From the NCBI RefSeq assembly GCF_020181035.1, contig NZ_JAIQYY010000003.1, positions 187,560-251,559 on the forward strand: 64,000 bases of DNA, read 5' to 3'. Shown here piece after piece: positions 38,592-47,046 of this stretch (the first letter of the stretch is position 1; each line of letters begins with the position of its first letter). The notes below the pieces were generated by a model. It ran no database searches, was not told where the DNA came from, and saw nothing but the letters and a program-made list of their open reading frames with translations. The stretch comes from Streptomyces sp. CoH27. Its GTDB lineage: Bacteria > Actinomycetota > Actinomycetes > Streptomycetales > Streptomycetaceae. A program made the translations under genes and the position numbers.

Positions 38592-39138
38592 CCCATGAAC
38601 CGCTTGGCCGATAAACGTCCCTGAGGCGCCCGCGGTCCGCCTCACCTGTGACACACGGGCGGTGCCCGGCGCAGAACGAAGAGCCGACGGGTCCGACGTC
38701 ACAGGGGAGCGCCGGACCCGTCGGCCTTGTACCACGTCCCCGCCTCCCGATGGCGCCGCTCGCCGAACCTCGCGACAAATTCGTCCGCTTGTCCCTAGGG
38801 TCAGGAGCGCGAACGGCCGAGGCGGAACGGTCCGAGGGACGGGTGGATGAGCGGGACGGGCAGCACGGGCACAGCGGCACCGACGGTGCCGCCGTACCTC
38901 TCGCGGCGCCGGTCTCCAGGGCCCGGTCAACGGACGCCGATCACCCAGATGGGTGAGGATTTCCGGCCCGCTCCGCGCCATCGTGACCGTCCGGGCCATC
39001 GTCCGCCCGGCGGACGCCCGCGACAGCGCCGTACGACCGCACACGCGCCCCCGCGAGATCGGTAACGTCAGCGGCCCTGAACCCCCCCACACACACTCCC
39101 CCCCCATGGCTCCTTCGGGTCAGATGCGAGGACAGGAC
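38592..39138. other. Intergenic region with one terminator, no supported gene
   Basis: These 547 bases contain a clear hairpin (38683-38725) and no gene I can support. Several small frames exist in both directions but none has a ribosome site together with protein-like composition. The last 150 bases should hold the promoter of the 98-aa gene. Confidence 0.5.
38683..38725. terminator. Terminator hairpin after the DsbA-fold gene
   Basis: The perfect 13-bp stem GCCGACGGGTCCG/CGGACCCGTCGGC has a 17-base loop, followed by CTTGT. Confidence 0.75.
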
Positions 39139-39435
39139 ATGAGCACCTACGACTTCGGCGACCACGGTCGCATGGACCTCAGCGACGGCCCGCCCGACCT
39201 GCGGACCCTCATGGCTGCGGCGGACCGCCTCACCGAGGCGCTGCGGGCCGAGTATCCCGGGCTCGCCGGGTGGGGCGAGAGCGTCCAGCGCGAGCTGGCG
39301 CTGTCCGCCGAGGACGGACTGCCGCCCAACCGGGGCCGGATCCGCACGGCACTGGAGGAGGTCGCCATCGTGGCGAGCGCCGGCACCGGCAGCCTCAGCT
39401 TCACCCGGCAGCTCCTGCACGCGCTCGACCTGTGA
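39139..39435 (+). CDS. Small conserved-looking hypothetical protein (98 aa)
   Basis: This is a 98-aa soluble, acidic, mostly helical protein beginning MSTYDFGDHGRMDLSDGPPD. It has no signal peptide, metal motif or membrane helix. Codon use matches the neighbours (strong G/C third positions) and GCGAGGA precedes the ATG. The sequence LMAAADRLTEALRAEYPGL suggests an amphipathic helix. An in-frame ATG 15 bases upstream is possible. It converges on the sulfur operon, with a perfect hairpin between. I do not recognise the family. Confidence 0.65.
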   Translation: MSTYDFGDHGRMDLSDGPPDLRTLMAAADRLTEALRAEYPGLAGWGESVQRELALSAEDGLPPNRGRIRTALEEVAIVASAGTGSLSFTRQLLHALDL

Positions 39436-39455
39436 CCGGCCGCCGGTGACCAGGC

Positions 39456-39479
39456 GGGGCCGCGTCGGCACGCGGCCCC
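39456..39479. terminator. Bidirectional terminator between convergent transcripts
   Basis: The perfect 10-bp stem GGGGCCGCGT/ACGCGGCCCC with a CGGC tetraloop lies 21 bases after the 98-aa gene and 30 bases after the end of the sulfur operon on the other strand. Confidence 0.85.
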
Positions 39480-39508
39480 GGACACCGCCCCCCTGCGGGC
39501 CGGTGCGC

Positions 39509-40246
39509 TCAGGCACCCAGCGCCGCCAGCGCCGGCTGGCGGGCCGCGTCGTAGCGCTCCAGCAGCACCCGTGCCACCTCGGGCGCCGGGCCCAGCACGT
39601 CCGCCCGTACGTCCGCCCCGGCCGCGCCCCGCGCGATGCGGTCCGGCAGAAAGCCGGGGGCCAGGACGTACGGCGCGACGGCGACCCGCTCGCAGCCGAG
39701 CGCACGCAGCTCGGCTACGGCGTCCTCGGTGCGCGGAAGGGATGCGGAGGCGAACGCAGGCCGCACGGCGCACCAACCGGTGTGCCACCACTCCCGCGCG
39801 ATATCGGCGATCACTGCGATCGCCTCCGGGTCGGAGGACCCCGCCGAGGCCAGCACGACCCCGGTCGAGGGCTTGTCGGCGGGGCTCAGCCCCGCTTCGT
39901 ACAGCCGCCGCTCCAGCGCGTCCAGCAGCAGCGGCGACGGACCGAGCACGTCCGCCTGCCGGATCCTGAGGCGCGGCGGGGCGTCCCGCAGGACGGCCGG
40001 GATGTCGGCCTTGGCGTGGAAGGCGCGCGTCAGCAGCAGGGGCAGCGCGACGACGTCCCGCACTCCCTCCGCCGCGAGTGACTCCAGCACCCCGTGCACG
40101 GACGGTACGTTGAATTCGAGGAACCCGGTCTCCACGCGCAGCCCCGGCCGCTGCGACCGCACCCGCTCCACCAGGGCGTGCACGGTCGCAGCGTGCCGCG
40201 GATCGCGGCTGCCGTGGGCGATGACGAGCAGGACCGGGGCGCGCAT
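39509..40246 (-). CDS. CbiX-type sirohydrochlorin chelatase
   Basis: This is a 245-aa long-form CbiX/SirB protein with two repeated halves. The metal-insertion signature is LLVIAHGSRDPRH (His11 region) with a second catalytic-type segment PLLLTRAFHAKADIP; the second half starts at VVLASAGSSDPEA. It inserts iron into sirohydrochlorin to make siroheme. Siroheme is the cofactor of the sulfite reductase at the head of the same operon, which explains its place as the last gene. It begins 1 base after the permease stop. Cobalt insertion for B12 is the alternative, but the context favours iron. Confidence 0.88.
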   Translation of the reverse strand: MRAPVLLVIAHGSRDPRHAATVHALVERVRSQRPGLRVETGFLEFNVPSVHGVLESLAAEGVRDVVALPLLLTRAFHAKADIPAVLRDAPPRLRIRQADVLGPSPLLLDALERRLYEAGLSPADKPSTGVVLASAGSSDPEAIAVIADIAREWWHTGWCAVRPAFASASLPRTEDAVAELRALGCERVAVAPYVLAPGFLPDRIARGAAGADVRADVLGPAPEVARVLLERYDAARQPALAALGA

Positions 40247-40247
40247 G

Positions 40248-41132
40248 TCAGCCCTTCACCAGCAGGCCGCGGCTGCGCAGCACCCACCGCTCCAGCGGAC
40301 TGAAGATCAGCAGGTCGATCGCGATACCGACGAACAGGATCAGGAAGATCGCCTCGAACACCATGGACATGGAGCTGGCGTTGCGGCCGTTCTCCAGCAG
40401 CGCGCCCAGACCGATGCCCAGGTCGGGGGAGGAGGCGATGATCTCCGCGGCCATCAGCGAACGCCAGGAGAACGCCCAGCCCTGCTTGAGCCCGGCCAGA
40501 TAGCCCGGCAGCGCGGCCGGCAGCACGATGTGCCAGGCGCCCTTCAGCCCGGTCGCGCCCATCGTGCGGCCCGCCCGCAGGAACAGCGGGGGCACCTGGT
40601 CGATGCCGGACACCAGGCCGTTGGCGATGGACGGCACCGCGCCGAGCAGGATCACCGCGTACATCATCGAGTTGTTCAGGCCCAGCCAGATCACCGCGGG
40701 CGGCACCCACGCCACCGACGGCAGCGACTGCAGACCGGACAGCACCGGCCCGATGGCCGCGCGCAGGAACTTCACCCGGGCCACCAGCAGCCCCAGCGGG
40801 GTGCCGATGGCCAGCGCGAACAGGAAGCCCAGCAGACCGCGCGAGACGGATGTCCAGATGTAGCCGAGCAGGTTGCCCTGCAGCCAGGCCTGCTTGAACT
40901 CGTTGCCGACGTCGGCGGGCGACGGCAGCTTCGTCGGATCGTCGACGATCTTGAAGGAGATCAGCGCCTGCCACACCGCCAGCACCACCACCGTGGCGAC
41001 CAGCGGGGGCAGGATCTTGCTGACGAAGGTCTGCCGGAACGACGTCCGGGAGGTGACGGCGGTCTCCAGGGCGTCCAGGCCGGCCTCGACGCTTCCCGCG
41101 TCCGTGACGGTCGTCGTCTCAGTGCTGGCCAT
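40248..41132 (-). CDS. ABC transporter permease, sulfonate/nitrate/taurine type
   Basis: This is a 294-aa inner-membrane permease with about six helices, of the SsuC/TauC/NrtB group. A cytoplasmic N-terminus is followed by LVATVVVLAVWQALI and the family loop GLQSLPSVAWVPPAVIWLGL. The EAA-type coupling segment is RAGRTMGATGLKGAWHIVLP. Its first 14 bases overlap the end of the ATPase gene, so the two are coupled. It forms the membrane pore with the lipoprotein and ATPase encoded upstream. The sulfur-operon setting suggests an organosulfur or sulfate-like ligand. Confidence 0.92.
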   Translation of the reverse strand: MASTETTTVTDAGSVEAGLDALETAVTSRTSFRQTFVSKILPPLVATVVVLAVWQALISFKIVDDPTKLPSPADVGNEFKQAWLQGNLLGYIWTSVSRGLLGFLFALAIGTPLGLLVARVKFLRAAIGPVLSGLQSLPSVAWVPPAVIWLGLNNSMMYAVILLGAVPSIANGLVSGIDQVPPLFLRAGRTMGATGLKGAWHIVLPAALPGYLAGLKQGWAFSWRSLMAAEIIASSPDLGIGLGALLENGRNASSMSMVFEAIFLILFVGIAIDLLIFSPLERWVLRSRGLLVKG

Positions 41133-41898
41133 GGCGGCGGATCTCCCCACGCAGTACTTCGGTGATCTCAAGGGACAGCTCGGCGACCGGCGCGTCCTCG
41201 ATGCGCCGAGGCTGCGGGATGTCCACGCGCCACTCGCGGGCCACCCGGCCCGGCCGGGACGACAGCAGCACGACCCGCTGCGCGAGCCGCACCGCCTCGC
41301 GCACGTTGTGCGTGACGAACAGCACCGACAGCCCCGTCTCCGCCCAGATCCGGGTCAGCTCGTCGTGCAGCAGGTCACGAGTGATCGCGTCCAGCGCGGC
41401 GAACGGCTCGTCCATCAGCAGCAGCTGGCTGTCCTGGGCGAGCGCGCGGGCCATGGCCACACGCTGGCGCATACCGCCGGACAGCTCGTGCACCCGCTTG
41501 CCGTACGCGCCCTGCAACCGGACGAGTTCGAGCAGCTCCTCGGCCCGCTCACGCCGCTCGTTCTTCGCGACGCCCCTGAGCTTCAGGGCGAGTTCGATGT
41601 TCTTGCCCGCGGTCAGCCACGGGAACAGGGCGTGCTCCTGGAACATCAGAGCCGGCCGCCCGTTGGTCGTGATGCTGCCGGCGGAGGGCCGGTCGAGCCC
41701 CGCCACCAGGTTCAGCAGGGTCGACTTGCCGCAGCCCGAGGCGCCCAGGAGGGTGACGAACTCGCCCGGCGCGACATCGAGGCTGATGTCGTCCAGGACG
41801 AGCTGCTGCCCGCCGGGGTTCGCAAAGGACTTCGAGACGTGCTCGATGCGCGCCGCGTGCTCTACGGACTCGGCGGCCTTGGCGAAGGTCGTGGCCAT
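41119..41898 (-). CDS. ABC transporter ATP-binding protein, SsuB/TauB type
   Basis: This is a 259-aa ABC ATPase with a complete set of motifs: Walker A GASGCGKST, Q-loop FQEHALFPWL, signature LSGGMRQRVAMARAL, Walker B LLLMDEPFAALD and switch FVTHNVREAV. It powers the adjacent permease. The ATG at 41898 is chosen for the AGGAGGTG site 6-7 bases upstream; an ATG 24 bases earlier is possible but less well placed. It follows the lipoprotein gene by 36 bases. Confidence 0.94.
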   Translation of the reverse strand: MATTFAKAAESVEHAARIEHVSKSFANPGGQQLVLDDISLDVAPGEFVTLLGASGCGKSTLLNLVAGLDRPSAGSITTNGRPALMFQEHALFPWLTAGKNIELALKLRGVAKNERRERAEELLELVRLQGAYGKRVHELSGGMRQRVAMARALAQDSQLLLMDEPFAALDAITRDLLHDELTRIWAETGLSVLFVTHNVREAVRLAQRVVLLSSRPGRVAREWRVDIPQPRRIEDAPVAELSLEITEVLRGEIRRHGQH

Positions 41899-41934
41899 GG
41901 TCGTCACCTCCTGGGAACTCATCGGCTACGGGGG

Positions 41935-43038
41935 TTACTTGACGCCGAGACCGGCGTCGCCGACAGCGGGCTCGCCCGCGGCCTTGAGGACCTTGTTCAG
42001 CAGGGTGAGGTCATAGATGCCGGCCAGCTGGGGGTTCTTCAGCAGACCGGCCTTCACCGCGTGCTGCGCCTCGGTGTCGAGGGTGGAGGCCAGCGGGTCG
42101 TCGGTGAACTGGATCGACGTCCAGGCCGGGTCCAGCACCTTCGCCGGCAGCGCCTTGCCCGAGTCCGCCGCCAGTTGCTGGTTCGCCGCCGCCTTGGCCT
42201 GGTCCGGGTTGGCGTTGATCCACTTGTTGGTCTCGACCGAGGCCTTCAGCACCGCCTCGACCGCCTTCGGGTGCTCCTTCAGGAAGGCCTGCCGCACGAT
42301 GATGTTGGTGATCACGAACTTCTTGTCCGGCCACAGCGACGCCTCGTCCAGCAGCACCTTGCCGCCCTCGGCGACCAGCTTCGACGCGGTCGGCTCCGGC
42401 ACCCACGCGCCGTCGATGGAGCCGGACTTGAAGGCGTCCGGGGTCACCTTGTTGTCGGTGCGGACGACGGACACATCGCCCTTGCCGCTCTGCGCGTCGA
42501 CCGTCCAGCCCTGCGAGGCGATCCAGTTGAGGAACGCCACGTCCTGGGTGTTGCCCAGCTGCGGGGTCGCGATCTTCTTGCCCTTGACGTCCTGCAGGGA
42601 CGTGATCTTCTTGGGGTTCACGACCAGCTTCACCCCGCCGGACGCCGAACCGCCGATGATCCTCAGGCTCTTGCCCTTCGACTTGGTGTAGCCGTTGATC
42701 GCGGGGGAGGGGCCGATCCAGCCGATGTCGATGGAGCCCGAGTTGAGGGCCTCGATCTCGGACGGGCCGGCGTTGAACACCTGGTACTCGGCCTTGGTGG
42801 CGCCCAGCTCCTTCTGGAAGAAGCCCTTCTGGTTGCCGACCAGCGCGGTGGCGTGCGTCAGATTGCCGAAGTAACCGATCTTCACGGAGTCGAGACCGTC
42901 GATCTTCTCCGCTCCGGCGGCGATCTTGGCGGTGTCGCTCTTCTTGGCCTCGGAGCCGTAACCGCAGGCGGCGAGGGTGAGCAGGGGGAGTGCGGCGATC
43001 ACCGCGAGGCTGCGGCGGAATGCGGTCGGTGCAGGCAC
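41935..43038 (-). CDS. ABC transporter substrate-binding lipoprotein (sulfonate-type)
   Basis: This 367-aa exported binding protein has a lipobox LPLLTLAACGYG (lipidated Cys after the signal peptide). It has the NMT1/SsuA-like fold: DSVKIGYFGNLTHATAL, VFNAGPSEIEALNSGSIDIG and LKLVV-type strands with the TPQLGNTQDVAFLNW hinge. It should capture a sulfonate or related anion outside the cell and pass it to the permease. The GTG at 43038 is preferred, since it directly precedes the signal peptide; a GTG at 43071 is also in frame. The intervening 34-aa frame separates it from cysN. Confidence 0.92.
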   Translation of the reverse strand: MPAPTAFRRSLAVIAALPLLTLAACGYGSEAKKSDTAKIAAGAEKIDGLDSVKIGYFGNLTHATALVGNQKGFFQKELGATKAEYQVFNAGPSEIEALNSGSIDIGWIGPSPAINGYTKSKGKSLRIIGGSASGGVKLVVNPKKITSLQDVKGKKIATPQLGNTQDVAFLNWIASQGWTVDAQSGKGDVSVVRTDNKVTPDAFKSGSIDGAWVPEPTASKLVAEGGKVLLDEASLWPDKKFVITNIIVRQAFLKEHPKAVEAVLKASVETNKWINANPDQAKAAANQQLAADSGKALPAKVLDPAWTSIQFTDDPLASTLDTEAQHAVKAGLLKNPQLAGIYDLTLLNKVLKAAGEPAVGDAGLGVK

Positions 43039-43154
43039 GGGAGGTGTTCCTCTCGGAGGCCCGGCGGTCACGGTCTCTCAGGTCGTGGCCGGGAGGTCGG
43101 CAGGTCTTCGTCTACGGCGGTGGGGGGTGAGGGCGCGCGAGCAGTGCGCGTACG

Positions 43155-43259
43155 TCAGCGCACACATCGGGCCACTCCGCCCTGCCCGCTGCCGAGGGCG
43201 CCGCTGCCGACGCGGCCGCCCTCCTTCGCGAACGTCGAGTAGATGTCCAGGGCTTTCAT
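43155..43259 (-). CDS. Possible 34-aa peptide between cysN and the lipoprotein gene
   Basis: An ATG 2 bases after the cysN stop opens a 34-codon frame (MKALDIYSTFAKEGGRVGSG, then a Gly/Val-rich end with CVR). No independent ribosome site is seen, but the spacing would allow translational coupling to cysN. The first half looks protein-like; the second is GC-biased. It could be a real micropeptide or a chance frame in a 223-bp spacer that may hold an internal promoter. Confidence 0.35.
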   Translation of the reverse strand: MKALDIYSTFAKEGGRVGSGALGSGQGGVARCVR

Positions 43260-43261
43260 GC

Positions 43262-44596
43262 TCAGAAGTCCCAACCGTCCTCGTCGGCCTGGTCCTTGAC
43301 CGGCTCCGGGGACGCGAACGACTCGCCGACCATGCCCGCGGTCAGCGTGGTGCCGTCCGACGGGTCGATCAGGATGAAGGAGCCGGTGCGGCGCGAGTCG
43401 GCGTAGGAGTCGACCGGCAGCGGCTCGGCGGTACGGATCTTCACCCGGCCGATGTCATTGGCGACGAGCTGTCCCGGGTGCGGGTGCAGGGACAGGTCGT
43501 CCAGCGTGAGGCGGGACGGGATGTCCTTCACGATCGCCTTGACCGTGCGGGTGCCGTGCTTGAGCAGCACCCGGTGGCCGACCCGCAGCGGTTCGTCGGC
43601 CACATGGCAGACGGTCGCCTCCACGTCCTGGGTGGTGGCCGGCGCGTCCTTGGTCGGCACGATCAGATCGCCGCGCGAGATGTCGATGTCGTCGGCCAGC
43701 CGGATCGTCACCGACTGCGTGGTCCAGGCGATGTCGACCGGCTTGCCCAGCAGATCGATGCAGGAGATGGTCGAGGTGCGGCCCGACGGCAGCACGGTGA
43801 CCGCCTCGCCGACCCGGAAGGAACCGGCCGCGATCTGGCCCGCGTAGCCCCGGTAGTCCGGGTGCTCGGAGGTCTGCGGCCGGATCACGTACTGCACGGG
43901 CAGCCGGGCGTGGCAGTGCGCCAGGTCGTGGCTGACCGGCACGGTCTCCAGGTGCTCCAGCACCGTCGGACCGCCGTACCAGTCCATGTTCACCGACGGC
44001 TCCACCACGTTGTCACCGGCGAGCGCCGAGATCGGGATCGCGGTGACCTCGGGCACACCCAGCTCGGTCGCGTACGCCGTGAACTCCTCGGCGATCGCGG
44101 CGAACACCTTCTCCGCGTACCCGACGAGGTCCATCTTGTTGACCGCGAGGACGACGTGCGGGACGCGCAGCAGGGCTGCGATGGCCGCGTGCCGCCGGGT
44201 CTGCTCGACCACGCCGTTGCGGGCATCCACCAGGATCACCGTCAGCTCGGCCGTGGAGGCACCCGTCACCATGTTGCGGGTGTACTGCACGTGTCCGGGC
44301 GTGTCGGCCAGGATGAAGCGGCGCCGGGGCGTGGCGAAGTAGCGGTAGGCCACGTCGATCGTGATGCCCTGCTCGCGCTCGGCGCGCAGGCCGTCGGTGA
44401 GCAGCGCGAGGTCGGGGGCGTCCTGGCCGCGGCTGGCGGAGGCGCGCTCCACGGCCTCCAACTGGTCGACGAGGACCGACTTGGAGTCGTGCAGCAGCCG
44501 CCCGACGAGCGTGGACTTGCCGTCGTCGACCGAGCCGGCGGTGGCGAACCGCAGCAGGGTGGTGGCCGAGAGTGCCTCGGTCGTGGTCGTGCTCAT
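43262..44596 (-). CDS. cysN: Sulfate adenylyltransferase subunit 1 (GTPase)
   Basis: This 444-aa EF-Tu-like GTPase drives ATP sulfurylase CysD, making adenosine phosphosulfate (APS) from sulfate and ATP. G1 is GSVDDGKST, the switch-region segment EREQGITIDVAY is present, G3 is DTPGH and G4 is NKMD. The C-terminal half contains the two beta-barrel domains. No APS-kinase domain is fused; CysC is separate upstream. The ATG at 44596 lies 2 bases after the cysD stop, so the subunits are translationally linked. Confidence 0.96.
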   Translation of the reverse strand: MSTTTTEALSATTLLRFATAGSVDDGKSTLVGRLLHDSKSVLVDQLEAVERASASRGQDAPDLALLTDGLRAEREQGITIDVAYRYFATPRRRFILADTPGHVQYTRNMVTGASTAELTVILVDARNGVVEQTRRHAAIAALLRVPHVVLAVNKMDLVGYAEKVFAAIAEEFTAYATELGVPEVTAIPISALAGDNVVEPSVNMDWYGGPTVLEHLETVPVSHDLAHCHARLPVQYVIRPQTSEHPDYRGYAGQIAAGSFRVGEAVTVLPSGRTSTISCIDLLGKPVDIAWTTQSVTIRLADDIDISRGDLIVPTKDAPATTQDVEATVCHVADEPLRVGHRVLLKHGTRTVKAIVKDIPSRLTLDDLSLHPHPGQLVANDIGRVKIRTAEPLPVDSYADSRRTGSFILIDPSDGTTLTAGMVGESFASPEPVKDQADEDGWDF

Positions 44597-44598
44597 GG

Positions 44599-45534
44599 CT
44601 AGAAGTACCCCTCGCGCTTGCGGTCTTCCATCGCGGCCTCGGACAGCTTGTCGTCGGCGCGGGTCGCGCCCCGCTCGGTGAGCCGGGAGGCGGCGATCTC
44701 GGCGATCACGGCGTCCAGCGTGGCCGCGTCGGAGTCGACGGCACCCGTGCAGGACATGTCGCCCACGGTCCGGTAGCGGACCTGGCGCTTCTCCACCGTC
44801 TCGCCGTCCTTCGGGCCGCCCCACTCGCCGGCGGTCAGCCACATGCCGTTACGGGCGAACACCTCACGCTCGTGCGCGAAGTAGATCTGCGGCAGCTCGA
44901 TGCCCTCCCGGGCGATGTACTGCCACACGTCCAGCTCGGTCCAGTTGGACAGCGGGAAGACCCGCACGTGCTCGCCGGGCGCGTGCCGGCCGTTGTACAG
45001 GTTCCACAGCTCGGGGCGCTGACGGCGCGGGTCCCACTGGGAGAACTCGTCGCGCAGGCTGAACACCCGCTCCTTGGCGCGGGCCTTCTCCTCGTCCCGG
45101 CGTCCGCCGCCGAAGACCGCGTCGAACTTCTCGCTCTGGATCTTCTCCGTCAGCGGCAGCGTCTGCAGCGGGTTACGCGTGCCGTCGGGACGCTCCTTCA
45201 GCACACCGCGGTCGATGTAGTCCTGCACGGAGGCCACATGCAGGCGCAGCCCATGGGCGGCCACCACACGGTCCCGGTACTCAAGAACCTCGGGGAAGTT
45301 GTGTCCCGTGTCCACATGCAGCAGCGAGAACGGGACCGCGGCCGGCGCGAACGCCTTCAGCGCCAGGTGCAGCATGACGATGGAGTCCTTGCCACCGGAG
45401 AACAGGATCACCGGGTTCTCGAACTCGCCCGCCACCTCACGGAAGATGTGCACGGCCTCGGACTCCAGCGCGTCCAGGTGGGACAGGGCGTACGGGCTGT
45501 CCGTACCGCCCTCGACCTCGGCCACGGTCGTCAT
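44599..45534 (-). CDS. cysD: Sulfate adenylyltransferase subunit 2
   Basis: This 311-aa catalytic subunit of ATP sulfurylase has the adenine-nucleotide alpha-hydrolase fold. The PP-loop is FSGGKDSIVMLHLAL. Conserved segments are HVDTGHNFPEVLEYRD, FGGGRRDEEKARAKER and PLSNWTELDVWQYI. It works as a heteromer with CysN. The ATG overlaps the cysC stop by 4 bases (ATGA). Confidence 0.96.
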   Translation of the reverse strand: MTTVAEVEGGTDSPYALSHLDALESEAVHIFREVAGEFENPVILFSGGKDSIVMLHLALKAFAPAAVPFSLLHVDTGHNFPEVLEYRDRVVAAHGLRLHVASVQDYIDRGVLKERPDGTRNPLQTLPLTEKIQSEKFDAVFGGGRRDEEKARAKERVFSLRDEFSQWDPRRQRPELWNLYNGRHAPGEHVRVFPLSNWTELDVWQYIAREGIELPQIYFAHEREVFARNGMWLTAGEWGGPKDGETVEKRQVRYRTVGDMSCTGAVDSDAATLDAVIAEIAASRLTERGATRADDKLSEAAMEDRKREGYF

Positions 45535-46067
45535 GCCAGTCCCCTCTCGCTCAGCAGGGCGTACACCGATGCCGCGGACTCCTGCACGGTCTGGTTCTGC
45601 GACTCGATCCGCAGATCCGGGGTCTCCGGCTCCTCGTAGGGGTCGTCGACCCCCGTCAGCCCGCTCAGCTCGCCCGCGGCCTGCTTGGCGTACAGCCCCT
45701 TCACATCGCGCACGCTGCACACCTCGACCGGGGTCGCCACGTGGATCTCCAGGTACGGCGTGGCGTTCTCGTCGTGCCGCTTGCGAACCGCCTCCCGGCT
45801 GTCCGCGTACGGCGCGATCACCGGCACCAGCGCCTTGACGCCGTTGCGGGCCAGCAGTTCGGCGACGAAGCCGATGCGCTGCACATTGGTGTGCCGGTCC
45901 TCACGGCTGAAGCCGAGGCCCGCCGAGATGAACTCGCGGATCTCGTCGCCGTCGAGCACCTCGACACGGTGGCCCTCGGCGCGCAGCCGGCCGGCCAGCT
46001 CGTAGGCGATGGTGGTCTTGCCGGCACTCGGCAGACCCGTGAGCCAGACGGTGGCTCCGGTGGTCAC
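45531..46067 (-). CDS. cysC: Adenylylsulfate (APS) kinase
   Basis: This 178-aa kinase phosphorylates APS to PAPS. It has a P-loop GLPSAGKTT, the substrate segment LDGDEIREF, FSREDRHTNVQRIGFVAELL and the lid region around VRDVKGLYAKQ. The GTG at 46067 is preferred because AGGAG stands 7 bases upstream and the protein then has the usual length. An alternative ATG at 46100 overlaps the cysH stop (ATGA) and would add 11 residues. The downstream reductase looks like an iron-sulfur APS reductase, so PAPS may serve sulfonation rather than assimilation. Confidence 0.94.
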   Translation of the reverse strand: MTTGATVWLTGLPSAGKTTIAYELAGRLRAEGHRVEVLDGDEIREFISAGLGFSREDRHTNVQRIGFVAELLARNGVKALVPVIAPYADSREAVRKRHDENATPYLEIHVATPVEVCSVRDVKGLYAKQAAGELSGLTGVDDPYEEPETPDLRIESQNQTVQESAASVYALLSERGLA

Positions 46068-46096
46068 GTCGTTCTCCTGAAGAGTCTGATGGTTCG

Positions 46097-46810
46097 TCAT
46101 CCGTGCAGTCCGCACTCGGTCTTGGCACTGCCCGCCCAGCGGCCGGCGCGCGCGTCCTCGCCCTCAAGGACCCGGCGGGTGCACGGGGCGCAGCCGATGG
46201 AGGCGTAGCCGTCCATCAGCAACGGGTTGGTCAGGACGCCGTGTTCGGCGACGTAGGCGTCCACGTCGTCCTGCGTCCAGCGGGCGATCGGGGAGATCTT
46301 GACCTTCTGCCGCTTCTCGTCCCAGCCGACGACCGGGGTGTTCGCCCGGGTCGGGGACTCGTCGCGGCGCAGCCCGGTCGCCCAGGCCTGGTAGCCCTTG
46401 AGGCCCTCTTCCAGCGGCTGCACCTTGCGCAGCTTGCAGCACAAGTCGGGATCGCGGTCGTGCAGCTTCGGGCCGTACTCGGCGTCCTGCTCGGCCACCG
46501 TCTGCCGCGGGGTGAGGGTGATGACGTTGACGTCCATCACGGCCTCGACGGCGTCCCGGGTGCCGATGGTCTCCGGGAAGTGGTAGCCGGTGTCGAGGAA
46601 GACGACGTCCACGCCGGGCATCGCGCGGGACGCGAGGTGTGCCACCACCGCGTCCTCCATCGAGGAGGTCACGCAGAAGCGCTTGCCGAACGTCTCCGCC
46701 GCCCACTGGAGAATCTCCAGCGCGGAGGCGTCCTCCAGATCGCGGCCCGCCTGCTCGGCGAGCGCCTTCAACTCCTCGGCCGTACGCTGCTGTTCCTGAG
46801 CCGTCGTCAT
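46097..46810 (-). CDS. cysH: Assimilatory APS/PAPS reductase
   Basis: This 237-aa thioredoxin-dependent reductase turns APS (or PAPS) into sulfite. The PP-loop-like segment is VTSSMEDAVVAHLAS, followed by VFLDTGYHFPETIGTRD. The paired cysteines CCKLRK and CAPC are the four ligands of a 4Fe-4S cluster, which marks APS-type rather than E. coli PAPS-type enzymes. The C-terminal catalytic cysteine is in KTECGLHG. The ATG overlaps the upstream zinc-ribbon gene by 4 bases. Confidence 0.95.
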   Translation of the reverse strand: MTTAQEQQRTAEELKALAEQAGRDLEDASALEILQWAAETFGKRFCVTSSMEDAVVAHLASRAMPGVDVVFLDTGYHFPETIGTRDAVEAVMDVNVITLTPRQTVAEQDAEYGPKLHDRDPDLCCKLRKVQPLEEGLKGYQAWATGLRRDESPTRANTPVVGWDEKRQKVKISPIARWTQDDVDAYVAEHGVLTNPLLMDGYASIGCAPCTRRVLEGEDARAGRWAGSAKTECGLHG

Positions 46811-47046
46811 ATCAGCTCGTCCCCTCCGTTGTCGGCTCGCTGAAGGCCGCCTTTTTCAAGGGCGTTCGCCTTCGGAGCGCTGAAGTCGGCACTACGGCTC
46901 ACGCCCCGGGCGAGCAGCCCGAGGAACTTCAGCTGGAATGCGCGGTTGCACGCCCCGCATTCCCAGGCGCCGTGACCCTCTTCGCTCGGACGCAGGTCCT
47001 CGTCGCCGCAGTAGGGGCAGTAGAACGGCGCGGCACGCTCGCTCAC
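46807..47046 (-). CDS. Small zinc-ribbon protein of the sulfur operon
   Basis: This 79-aa protein has two CxxC pairs, YCPYCGDE and ECGACNRA, separated by about 18 residues, which form a rubredoxin-like zinc ribbon or possibly a one-iron site. The second half is polar and unremarkable. It starts with GTG and overlaps both the sirA stop (GTGA) and the cysH start by 4 bases, so it is translated tightly with the two reductases. From memory, S. coelicolor has a similar small gene at this position. A role in electron transfer or assembly of the reductases is a reasonable guess, but nothing is proven. Confidence 0.85.
   Translation of the reverse strand: MSERAAPFYCPYCGDEDLRPSEEGHGAWECGACNRAFQLKFLGLLARGVSRSADFSAPKANALEKGGLQRADNGGDELI

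Noticed and set aside
38592..39138. Small genes in the 547-bp gap
   Set aside because: Candidate frames lack ribosome sites and have shadow-like composition. One overlaps the clear terminator.
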